From DASQUK01 sp963813485 (lineage in GTDB: Bacteria > Actinomycetota > Acidimicrobiia > Acidimicrobiales > VFJN01), in NCBI GenBank assembly GCA_963813485.1, contig CAWEZE010000018.1, positions 113,232 through 177,231 of the forward strand: a stretch of DNA of 64,000 bases. Direction: 5' to 3'. Shown here in pieces: positions 9,100 through 16,571 of this stretch. The position numbers and the translations under genes were made by a program. The notes beneath the pieces are model-generated. The model searched no databases, was not told where the DNA came from, and saw only the letters and a program-made list of their open reading frames with translations. How positions within the stretch are numbered: position 1 is the first letter of the stretch; every line of letters begins with the position of its first letter.

Positions 9100-9153
9100 G
9101 GTGGTGGGTCCTTTCGTGGTGGGATGGGGGAGGATCGGGATCGGAGTCTGGTG

Positions 9154-9909
9154 TCAGCGTCCCATGCCGAGGCCGCCGTCCACCGGCACGACAGCGCCGG
9201 TGACGTACGAGGCCGCCTCTGAGCACAGGAAGGCGACCACGGCGGCGACCTCGTCGGGGGTGCCGAATCGGCCCATGGCGGTCGCGTTGGCCAAGGCATG
9301 GCGTCGGGCCTCGGGGAGGGCGTCGGTCATCGGCGTGGTGACGGGCCCGGGCTCGACCACATTGACGGTGATGCCACGGGAGGCGACCTCGCGGGCGACC
9401 GACCGCGACAACCCCACCAGGCCCGCCTTGGCGGCGGCGTAGTTGGCCTGGCCGGGCGATCCGGTGGCCGCCACGATCGACGACACGTTCACGATGCGGC
9501 CGTAGCGGGCCCGGATCATGGGCCGCAGGGCTCGACGAACGACGTGGAATGGCCCGCTGAGGTCGGTGTCGAGCGTGTGACGCCAGTCGTCGTCGCTGAG
9601 CTGCACGGTGAGCTTGTCCCGGTTGGCGCCGGCGGCGTTGACCACCAGCTCCACCCGTCCCCACGCCGACTCGACTGCCGCAAAGGCGCCGTCGACCGCG
9701 CCGGGGTCCGTCACATCGGCATGGACCGCCATGGCGGTGCCGCCCGCCCGCTCGATCGCCTCGACGACCTTGTCGGCAGCGCCGGCGGATGTGCCGTATC
9801 CGACGGCGACACGATGTCCGGCGGCCGCCAGGGCGCCGGCGCACGCGGCTCCGATGCCGCCGGATCCGCCGGTCACGAGGGCGATCCGGGGCGTGACCCG
9901 CTCTGTCAT
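9154..9909 (-). CDS. fabG: 3-oxoacyl-ACP reductase FabG
   Basis: A 251-residue short-chain dehydrogenase. The NADP loop is TGGSGGIG near residues 13-20, the NAAG motif is in VVNAAGANRDKL, and the catalytic set is Ser in VSSIVAATG with YAAAK (Tyr-x3-Lys). It reduces 3-oxoacyl-ACP. The ATG at 9909 overlaps the fabH stop as ATGA, which decides the start against the longer frame beginning at 9930. Confidence 0.94.
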   Translation of the reverse strand: MTERVTPRIALVTGGSGGIGAACAGALAAAGHRVAVGYGTSAGAADKVVEAIERAGGTAMAVHADVTDPGAVDGAFAAVESAWGRVELVVNAAGANRDKLTVQLSDDDWRHTLDTDLSGPFHVVRRALRPMIRARYGRIVNVSSIVAATGSPGQANYAAAKAGLVGLSRSVAREVASRGITVNVVEPGPVTTPMTDALPEARRHALANATAMGRFGTPDEVAAVVAFLCSEAASYVTGAVVPVDGGLGMGR

Positions 9910-11003
9910 CCGGGCGTCCCCCAGCGCCACAGGGCAGTCCCCACGGTGAGGCCGGCGCCGAAGCCGCAGGCCAGCACGAGGTCACCGGCCCCCAGGTGGC
10001 CGCTGTCGGCCTCCTCGGCCAGGGCCAGCGGGATCGAGGCTGCCGAGGTGTTCCCGAAGCGGTCGACGTTGCTCACGGTGCGCTCGGCGGGAATTCCGAT
10101 GCGGGGAAGGACGGCGTCGACGATGCGGGCGTTCGCCTGGTGGGGGACGAACCACGTCACGTCGTCGGCCTTGCACCCGGCGCGGGCCAGGGTCCGATCG
10201 ACCGATGCGGCCACGGCTCGGACCGCTCGGCGGAAGACCTCTCGTCCGTCCATCTGCAGGTAGTGCTCCCGGGCTGCCACCGTATCGGCGGTGGCCGGAC
10301 GGGCACTCCCCCCAGCGGGTACCACCAGCAGGTCGATGCCCCCCGGGTCCCCAACGAGATCGCAGGAGACCAGACCCGGGGCCGCGGGCCCAGGCCCGCC
10401 GGGACGGGCGGGGGTGCTCGACCCGGTGCCCGCCAGAACCAGCGCCCCCGCGGCGTCGCCGAACAACACTGCGGTCGCGCGATCGTCGGGATCGGTGAAG
10501 CGCGTCAGGGTGTCTGCGCCCACCACGAGGGCGGTCTTGGCCGTTCCCTGGCCGATCAGCGCGGCGGTGGTGGTGAGGGCGTAGACGAAGCCGGCACAGG
10601 CGGCGTTGAGGTCGAAGGCACCAGCGGTGATCCCGAGCTCGGCCGCCACGATGGCGGCGGTGGAGGGGATCAGGCGTTCCGGGGTGCTGGTGGCGACGAC
10701 CACGACGTCGACGTCGGCGGCCGCGAGGCCGGCCCGGTCGAGCGCGGCACGGCTGGCGGCCACGGCCAGCGGAGCGGTGGACTCGCCGGCGCCGGACACC
10801 CTCCGCTCGCGGATACCGGTGCGCTCGGCGATCCACTCGTCGCTGGTGTCGAAGGTCTGGGCAAGGTCGTCATTGGTGACCCGGAGGACGGGCAGGGCGT
10901 ATCCCCAACCCGCCACCGCCACGCTGGTCACCGGGGTGCCGGCCCAGGGGACCGATCCGGTGTCCTCGGCCAGGTCGTCGATGGCGGGTGCCGTCGTGCT
11001 CAT
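9906..11003 (-). CDS. fabH: 3-oxoacyl-ACP synthase III FabH
   Basis: The protein shows all KAS III hallmarks: TSDEWIAERTGIRERR near the N-terminus, the nucleophile Cys in LNAACAGFVYAL, His in VPHQANARI, and Asn in FGNTSAASIP. It condenses acyl-CoA primer with malonyl-ACP to start chain synthesis. An N-terminal extension of about 30 residues precedes the core. The ATG at 11003 overlaps the stop of the BCCP-like gene as ATGA, which fixes the start. Confidence 0.95.
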   Translation of the reverse strand: MSTTAPAIDDLAEDTGSVPWAGTPVTSVAVAGWGYALPVLRVTNDDLAQTFDTSDEWIAERTGIRERRVSGAGESTAPLAVAASRAALDRAGLAAADVDVVVVATSTPERLIPSTAAIVAAELGITAGAFDLNAACAGFVYALTTTAALIGQGTAKTALVVGADTLTRFTDPDDRATAVLFGDAAGALVLAGTGSSTPARPGGPGPAAPGLVSCDLVGDPGGIDLLVVPAGGSARPATADTVAAREHYLQMDGREVFRRAVRAVAASVDRTLARAGCKADDVTWFVPHQANARIVDAVLPRIGIPAERTVSNVDRFGNTSAASIPLALAEEADSGHLGAGDLVLACGFGAGLTVGTALWRWGTPG

Positions 11004-11308
11004 CCCACGACTCGCACCCACGCCAAGGGCTGGTCGGCACGGACCCGCTCGCCCGGCAGGGCCAGCAGTCCCATCAGGAAGCCGGTGTGGGCGCTCGTCA
11101 CGGGGACGGCCCCGTCGGTGACCTCGATGGTGCCCATGTGCTGCCCGCTGTACACGATCTCGCCCTCGGCGGTCACCACCTCGGGCGCCGCGGCCCGGAA
11201 CACACCGGCGGCCGGCGCCGCGATCAGACGCTCGAGCACGTGCAGATCCTCCGCGATCGGCTCGTCGTAGGAGGAAATGGCGGTGAGCGGGTCGTCCAGT
11301 GCGGTCAT
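11000..11308 (-). CDS. Biotinyl/lipoyl-domain-like protein lacking the biotinylation lysine
   Basis: This 102-residue protein aligns by eye with the C-terminal BCCP hammerhead domain: IAAPAAGVFRAA, then VYSGQHMGTIEV, then TSAHTGFLMGLLALPGERVRADQPLAWV, matching the usual PxxGxF, GqxlxxIE and GxvxxilvxxgdxvxxgqxL pattern. At the hairpin where BCCP has Met-Lys-Met, it reads Glu-Val-Thr-Asp-Gly, so there is no attachment lysine. It sits in the FAS-II operon between fabD and fabH with ATGA overlaps on both sides. It is probably a structural or regulatory carrier-like protein, not a functional biotin carrier (inference). Confidence 0.7.
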   Translation of the reverse strand: MTALDDPLTAISSYDEPIAEDLHVLERLIAAPAAGVFRAAAPEVVTAEGEIVYSGQHMGTIEVTDGAVPVTSAHTGFLMGLLALPGERVRADQPLAWVRVVG

Positions 11309-12241
11309 CGGGTGGCTCCGGCGAGGGTGTTGGTGGCTAGCAGGTCGGACAGGTCGTCGGGGGTGGTCACGTTGAGCACGGTCACCTCGGGAACCGTGCG
11401 CTTGGCCAGGCCGGCGAGAACCCGTCCCGGCCCGACCTCGATGAAGGTCGTCGCCCCGGACGCGGCGAGCGTGCGTTGCGACTCCCGCCAGCGCACGGGC
11501 TCCACCAGGTGCCTGGTGAGTTGGTCTGGCCAGCACTGGGGGTCGGTGTGCCCGAGGGCGTCGGTGTTGGCCACGATCGGCGTGGTCACCTCCCGGAAGG
11601 CGAGGCCATCGAGGAGCGGACGCAGGCCGGCGGCGGCGTCGGCCAGGAGCGGGGTATGGAAGGCGTGGCCGACGTCGAGGGCCATCACCCGCCGCACACC
11701 GAGCTGTCGCGCTCGCTCGCTGGCGGCGGCCAGGCCCTCTGGGGTCCCGGCGATCACGACTTGGCCGGGGGCATTGTCGTTGGCGACCCACACGTCGTCG
11801 CCGCCCTCGCAGACGCGCGCGGCGACATCGAGCTCGGCGCCGACCAGCGCCGCCATGCGGCCCGGCCGGGCGTCGGCCGAGGCCTGAGACAGGTCGGCGC
11901 GCTTGGCGGCCAGCAGGAACCCGTCGCTCCGGTCGACGGCGCCTGCCGCCAACAGGGCGGTTATCTGGCCCAGCGAGTGGCCGGCGAAGCCGACCGGTTC
12001 CTCGTCGAGCCGGGGGGCCAGCGCCTCCCAGGCCACGAGCGACGTCAGGAGCACGGCCAGCTGGCTGGCGCCGGTGGCCGCCAGCTCGGCGGGCGTCCGC
12101 CTCGAGGAGCAGCCGCGCCACCGGCCGGTCGAGCACCGTCTCGGCCTGGCCCACGACGTCCCATGCCTGGTGATCGACCCAGGCGCGCCCCGCGCCTGGC
12201 GCGGCGGCGCCTTGGCCGGGAAAGATCACGGCGTAGGGCAC
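11305..12241 (-). CDS. fabD: Malonyl-CoA:ACP transacylase FabD (frameshifted)
   Basis: The N-terminus reads MPYAVIFPGQGAAAPGAG, with the FPGQG motif, and continues to VARLLLEADA. There the frame breaks near 12093 and resumes as ELAATGASQLAVLLTS. The second frame holds the nucleophile elbow GHSLGQ, the His region VGHAFHTPLL and the C-terminal EVGPGRVLAGL. Together they make a normal length of about 310 residues. It loads malonate onto ACP. It is the first gene of the operon and overlaps the next by ATGA. A one-base indel in the C-rich GCCCGCC run explains the break. Confidence 0.85.
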
Positions 12242-12330
12242 GGGCGGGGTCCTCCAGCGATAGCAGTCGGGCGGCGGAAGGGGTGTCTGGGGTCCGACCG
12301 CCCCCCGGGCTGATCGTTACATGGTCCTGT

Positions 12331-12349
12331 GGAATTCTTCTAGGAATTC
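12331..12349. promoter_or_regulatory. Candidate operator in the fabD/MerR divergent promoter
   Basis: Two copies of GGAATTC at 12331-12337 and 12343-12349 are separated by 5 bp. Each core GAATTC is also self-complementary, so the site reads as both direct and inverted repeat. It is an AT-rich island in GC-rich sequence, 33 bp before the MerR-type gene start and about 90 bp before fabD. Binding by the adjacent regulator is an inference. Confidence 0.45.
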
Positions 12350-12382
12350 GCAAACGAACTTGACGAAGGGACCGCCCCAGCG

Positions 12383-13177
12383 ATGCCAGAGCAGACGCGT
12401 GGTGACGGATCGGCGCCACACCGCTACCGAGCGGCCGATCTGGCCGCCGAGGTGGGCATCAGCGTGCAGCTCCTCCGCTCGTACCAGTCCCGGGGTCTGC
12501 TGCCCCCGCCGCGGCACGAGGGCCGGGTGGCGTGGTACGGGCCGCACCACCTCGAACGGCTCCGCCACATCCGCAACCTCAAGGAGCGCGGCTACTCGCT
12601 GCGCATGATCGAGGAGGTCTTGGGCGATTCGGCGGAAGCGGGGTTCCCGCAGATCGAGGAGCACGAAGTGCTCCGGCTCGGCGAGGTGGCCGAGCGGAGT
12701 CGCGTGCCGGTCGAACTGTTGCGGGCCCTGGAGGCCTCGGGACTCTTGCGACCCCACCACATGGCCGACGGCGACCGCTACAGCGACGCGGACGTCCGGT
12801 TCGTCCGCCACGTGCTGACTCTCCTGGGAGTAGGTCTGTCGCTCGACGACCTGATGCGCATCGCCCGCCAGCAGCTGGTCACGTCAGACGCGCTCGGCCG
12901 CGATGTGGTCGACGCCTGGGCCCAGCTCGTGGGGACACGGCTCCGCAGCAAGCGGCGGGACGCCCCCGACCAGGCGGTCCGCGTGGCGGCATCGCTGCGG
13001 GCGCTGGCCGCCATCGTCGGCCAGTTGGTCGCCTACAGGGTGGAGCGGTCGGTGCTCGACGCCGCCCAAGCCGAGATCGAAGCCGAAGGCACTCCCGCAG
13101 AGCAGGAGGCCCTGGCCCGGTCGCTCACGTCTCCGCCCGGCCGGGCCCGCCACTCGGAGGAGCTCCCGAGGCAATAG
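12383..13177 (+). CDS. Double MerR-domain transcriptional regulator
   Basis: The 264-residue protein contains two MerR-type winged helix-turn-helix units. The first is YRAADLAAEVGISVQLLRSYQSRGLLPPPR with wing HLERLRHIRNLKERGYSLRMIEEVL. The second is LRLGEVAERSRVPVELLRALEASGLLRP, with YSDADVRFVRHVLTLLGVGLSLDDLMRI. A helical C-terminal region follows, with no Cys-rich metal site. Divergent placement from fabD makes it a candidate controller of fatty-acid synthesis (inference). The ATG at 12383 follows a GAAGGGA stretch 13 bp upstream. Confidence 0.82.
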   Translation: MPEQTRGDGSAPHRYRAADLAAEVGISVQLLRSYQSRGLLPPPRHEGRVAWYGPHHLERLRHIRNLKERGYSLRMIEEVLGDSAEAGFPQIEEHEVLRLGEVAERSRVPVELLRALEASGLLRPHHMADGDRYSDADVRFVRHVLTLLGVGLSLDDLMRIARQQLVTSDALGRDVVDAWAQLVGTRLRSKRRDAPDQAVRVAASLRALAAIVGQLVAYRVERSVLDAAQAEIEAEGTPAEQEALARSLTSPPGRARHSEELPRQ

Positions 13178-13266
13178 CAACCAGTCCGCGGACCGCGTTG
13201 CCTCGAGTAGCTCGCGGCCGACCGTATTGGCTCGGGGGTCGGGCCCCGCACCGAATGCTGGCGCGC

Positions 13267-14076
13267 CTATCGGTCCCGGCGCGGCACGATCACCAGGTCG
13301 CCGCCGTCGTCGATCACCGACACGGTGGCATCGAACACCCGCTCGACGAGTGCGGGGGTGAAGACCTCGCGCGCCGTGCCCCGGGCCACCACCCGTCCCT
13401 CGTGCAGCAGCACGAAATCGTCCGCGTGCTGGGCGGCAAGCGTGAGGTCGTGCATGGCCGACACCACGGTCAGGCCCCGACTGTGACGCAGCTCGTCGAC
13501 GAGCGCGAGGACGTGTTGCTGGTGGCCGATGTCGAGGGCGGTCGTGGGCTCGTCGAGCAGGAGCAAGGGCGCCTCCTGGGCCAGGGCCCTGGCGATCACC
13601 GCTCGCTGGCGTTCGCCGCCCGACAGCGTCACCACCTCGCGGTCGGCGAGGTCGGCCAGGTCGAGCAGTTCCAGCACTTCGGCGAGGACGGCGAAGTCGT
13701 GTGCGCCCTCACGGCCGAGGAACGGGATGTGAGCGGTACGGCCGAGCAGCACGTAGTCGGCGACCGAGGCTCCCGACGGGATCGTCGGCTGCTGGGGAGC
13801 GACGGCCAGCAGCCGCGCCCGCTCGCGTGGCCCCATCCCGGCGGTGGACTCGTCGCCGAGCGTGACCGTGCCGGCGTAGGGCACCGTCCCGGACACCGCC
13901 CGCAACAGCGTTGACTTCCCGGCGCCGTTGGGCCCGACGATGCCGAGCCAAGAACCGGCGGCGACATCGAGGTCGATCGGGTGCAGCACGGTCCGGTCGC
14001 CATGGTCCACCCTCACGCCGCGCACCTGTACCGAGCCGGTCCCGTTCGCAGCTGCGGGCTGCTCGGCGATGGTCAT
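13267..14076 (-). CDS. btuD: Cobalamin ABC importer ATPase BtuD-like
   Basis: A 269-residue ABC ATPase of the FecE/BtuD class with Walker A GPNGAGKST, Q-loop near VAPQQPT, signature LSGGERQRAVIARALAQ, Walker B LLLLDEPTTALD and switch His in SAMHD. It energises the permease encoded just upstream; their genes overlap by 4 bp (ATGA). By fold alone it could serve siderophore, haem or B12 uptake. The cobalamin riboswitch at the head of the operon favours B12. Confidence 0.9.
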   Translation of the reverse strand: MTIAEQPAAANGTGSVQVRGVRVDHGDRTVLHPIDLDVAAGSWLGIVGPNGAGKSTLLRAVSGTVPYAGTVTLGDESTAGMGPRERARLLAVAPQQPTIPSGASVADYVLLGRTAHIPFLGREGAHDFAVLAEVLELLDLADLADREVVTLSGGERQRAVIARALAQEAPLLLLDEPTTALDIGHQQHVLALVDELRHSRGLTVVSAMHDLTLAAQHADDFVLLHEGRVVARGTAREVFTPALVERVFDATVSVIDDGGDLVIVPRRDR

Positions 14077-15170
14077 GCGGCCCTCCGGCCGAGGAGGGCC
14101 AGGAAGAACGGCGCCCCGACCAACGCGGTGATGACCCCGATGGGGACCTCGGCCGGGCTGAGCGCGGTGCGTGCGGCGAGGTCGGCCAGGACCATGAAGG
14201 CACCACCCGCTACCAGCGTCAGCGGCAGGATCACCCGGTAGCTGTGCCCGGCGACCAGCCGGATCGCGTGAGGAACGATGATGCCGACGAAGCCGATGAG
14301 CCCACTCACGGCCACGGCCGCCGCCGTTCCCAACGACGCCGCCACCACCACGACGAGCCGCGTGCGGTCGACGTGCAGTCCGAGGGTGGTCGCCTCCTCG
14401 TCACCGACCGCCAGCACGTCGAGTGGCCGCCGGTACAGCAACACGCCCGCGGCGGCGAGCGCGGTCCACGGCAGGATCAGACGGACCTCGGACCAACCGG
14501 AGGTGGACAGGCCACCGAGGATCCAGGCGTACACCTCGCGCACGGTGTCGTCGGAGCGCTGCTGGAGGTAGGTCTGCACCGCCGTGAACAGGCTCGCCAT
14601 GGCCACGCCGGCGAGGATCAACGACGTCGTGGTGCCGGCGACGCCGCGCCCGGCGGCTCGCCCGACCAGGTAGGTGAGACCCACCGCCAGCAGCGCGCCC
14701 ACGAACGCGACCGCCGGCAACACGTCGAACGGACCCCAGCCCCCCTGGGCGTCGAAGGTGAGCACGAGGGTGGCGCCGAGGCCGGCCCCCGCAGCCGCTC
14801 CCAGCAGATAGGGGTCGGCCAATGGGTTGCGGAAGACGCCCTGGTAGGAACCGCCGGCCACGCTGAGGGTGGCACCCACCAGCAGCGCCAGCACCACGCG
14901 GGGCAGGCGAATGTCCCACAGGATGGCGGCCTGGCGGCTGTCGAGGCCGGAGTCGACGCTCACCAGGGGCAGGCGGTCGAACAGTTCGAGCACGACCCGT
15001 CCGACGGGCATGTCGGCTGGGCCGATGCTCACCCCGGCCGCGAACGCCACGGCGAGCAGGGCGAGGCATGCCCACCACGTGCGCCGCACCCGGCGGGCGT
15101 GCCGTGCCCCCGCCGTCCGGACGGCGGCACCGGCCGGCTGCCCGGTCCGTCTCAGCTCCGTGGCGGCCAT
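14073..15170 (-). CDS. btuC: Cobalamin ABC importer permease BtuC-like
   Basis: A FecCD/BtuC-family permease of about 365 residues with roughly ten membrane helices. Family signatures include IRLPRVVLALLVGATLSVAGGSYQGVFRNPLADPYLLG, GVAMASLFTAVQTY, and the C-terminal GLIGFVGIIVPHAIRL coupling region that contacts the ATPase. The ATG at 15170 follows 14 bp after the binding-protein stop. A longer frame to 15248 would overlap that gene and is rejected. Confidence 0.92.
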   Translation of the reverse strand: MAATELRRTGQPAGAAVRTAGARHARRVRRTWWACLALLAVAFAAGVSIGPADMPVGRVVLELFDRLPLVSVDSGLDSRQAAILWDIRLPRVVLALLVGATLSVAGGSYQGVFRNPLADPYLLGAAAGAGLGATLVLTFDAQGGWGPFDVLPAVAFVGALLAVGLTYLVGRAAGRGVAGTTTSLILAGVAMASLFTAVQTYLQQRSDDTVREVYAWILGGLSTSGWSEVRLILPWTALAAAGVLLYRRPLDVLAVGDEEATTLGLHVDRTRLVVVVAASLGTAAAVAVSGLIGFVGIIVPHAIRLVAGHSYRVILPLTLVAGGAFMVLADLAARTALSPAEVPIGVITALVGAPFFLALLGRRAA

Positions 15171-15184
15171 GGCGGGGAGTGGTC

Positions 15185-16132
15185 CTACCCGACCTCGGAC
15201 GTGGCCTTGACGACGGTGCGCAGGAACTCGACGACCCGCGGCCCCCATCGCGAGGTGATGTCCGGATCGAGCTCGACGATGTCGCCGTTGCGCACGGCCG
15301 TCACCTGGCCCCAGCCGGGGCGAGCAGCGACGGCGGCGGCGTCGATCCCTGCGGCCTCGTCGGCGAGGAAGATCATGTCGGGGTCGGAGTCGAGCAGCAG
15401 CTCGGCCGACACCTGCGGATACCCCGTGCCGTCATCCGCCGGGTCGGCCACGTTCTCGAGGCCCGCCAGCCCATAGATCTGGCCGATGAACGTCTGGGAC
15501 GTGGCGGTGTGCAGCTGGTCGTCCAGCTCGTGGTAATAGGTCAGCGGTTCGTCGCGCACAGCCGCCTGGTCGGCGAGGTCGTCGATGTCGGCCTGCATGT
15601 CCTCGACGAGCTCTGCGGCCTCGTCGGTGTGGCCGGTGGCGGCGCCGAGCTGCGTGATCTGGTCGTAGCTCTCGTCCAACGAGGTGGCCGCCGGGAACTC
15701 GAGCACGGGGATGTCGACCCGCTCCAGGCCGGCGACGACATCGTTGGCGTCGAACGACGTCACGACTAGATCGGGCTCGTACGTGGTGACCGCCTCGACG
15801 TTGGGCTCGAAGCCTGACAGGTCGGTCATCGGCGTGCCCTCGGGGTAGTTGGAAAAATCGTCTACGGCCACGACCTGGTCACCGGCGCCGATCGCATAGA
15901 GCATCTCGGTGGCCGTGGGCGACAGGGACACGATGCGTTCCGGCTCGGCTTCGATCGTCACCGTCCCATTGGCGGCGTCTACATCCGCCGGAAAGGACGC
16001 GTCGGCCCCGTCCTCGGTGTTGGCATCGGACTGGCCGGACTCGGGGACCGACTCGTCGTCGTCGCCGCACGCGACGGCGACCGCGAGCGTGGCGACGACG
16101 GCGAGGGCGGACATTGTGGGGATTCGTCTCAC
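15185..16132 (-). CDS. btuF: Cobalamin-binding lipoprotein BtuF-like
   Basis: A periplasmic-binding-protein-fold substrate receptor of 315 residues. It starts with a short basic segment, a hydrophobic stretch and a lipobox-like AVACGDDD, so it is likely a membrane-anchored lipoprotein. ERIVSLSPTATEMLYAIGAGDQVVAVD is the standard opening of BtuF/FepB-type proteins, and the acidic linker after the Cys is typical of actinobacteria. The GTG at 16132 is chosen because AGGAGG lies 6 nt before it; the frame extends upstream without a start signal. It is the first gene of btuFCD. Confidence 0.9.
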   Translation of the reverse strand: MRRIPTMSALAVVATLAVAVACGDDDESVPESGQSDANTEDGADASFPADVDAANGTVTIEAEPERIVSLSPTATEMLYAIGAGDQVVAVDDFSNYPEGTPMTDLSGFEPNVEAVTTYEPDLVVTSFDANDVVAGLERVDIPVLEFPAATSLDESYDQITQLGAATGHTDEAAELVEDMQADIDDLADQAAVRDEPLTYYHELDDQLHTATSQTFIGQIYGLAGLENVADPADDGTGYPQVSAELLLDSDPDMIFLADEAAGIDAAAVAARPGWGQVTAVRNGDIVELDPDITSRWGPRVVEFLRTVVKATSEVG

Positions 16133-16224
16133 GGTGCTCCTCCTGTCGGCTCGAGGGGGTTGGCCTGTTCGCCGACCGGGCACCGGGGCCCCGTCGCACA
16201 AAGAGCCCTGGCCTCGAGGGTTTC

Positions 16225-16370
16225 GTGCGCCCGCGGGCCAGGCGACCTGGCTCGTCCTCGTGCGAGGCATCACAGTTGCGGGACAGCGCCGGGATCAGGT
16301 GCGCCTCGACGGCTCACCCCACCGGACTTCGCTGACCAGCGGGCTCCCGGCACCGTACAACCGCACCGCC
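16225..16370 (-). promoter_or_regulatory. Cobalamin (B12) riboswitch upstream of btuF
   Basis: Read on the minus strand the region contains GTGCCGGGAGCC, then GAAGTCCGGTGGGG, then CGGCGCTGTCCCGCAACTGT, the conserved core of cobalamin riboswitches. Downstream comes a B12-box-like GAGCCAGGTCGCCTGG. Order and spacing match the class, and it ends about 95 nt before the btuF start. It predicts repression of the importer when adenosylcobalamin is plentiful. Edges are approximate. Confidence 0.9.
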
Positions 16371-16391
16371 CAGGCCAGCCAACGACGACGG

Positions 16392-16530
16392 TAAGGAGCC
16401 GAGCGGATAGGGCGGTTCGTGCAGCTGACGCCTGGGAATTTGGCGGTCGACCACCAGCTCAATAGCTTGGCGCCGCGGCAGCGCTGACCATCGTGAGCCA
16501 AGAGGTCGTGCCTATCCGCTCAGGTCCTAA
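16392..16530. repeat. Interspersed repeat element, copy A
   Basis: This 139-bp stretch is about 85 percent identical by eye to 37685-37822. Shared blocks include TAAGGAGCCGAGCGG at the left end, TGGGAATTTGGCGGTCGACC, CGGCAGCGCTGACCA, CGTGAGCCAAGAGG and CGTGCCTATCCGCT near the right end. Its ends are complementary (GAGCGGATAGG with CCTATCCGCTC), so it can fold into a long hairpin. It lies between the riboswitch leader of btuF and prfC. No ORF with family character is inside. Confidence 0.75.
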
Positions 16531-16571
16531 GAGCCGGTTTCGCCACCGCGGCTCGTAGCCTGATGCTCCGC

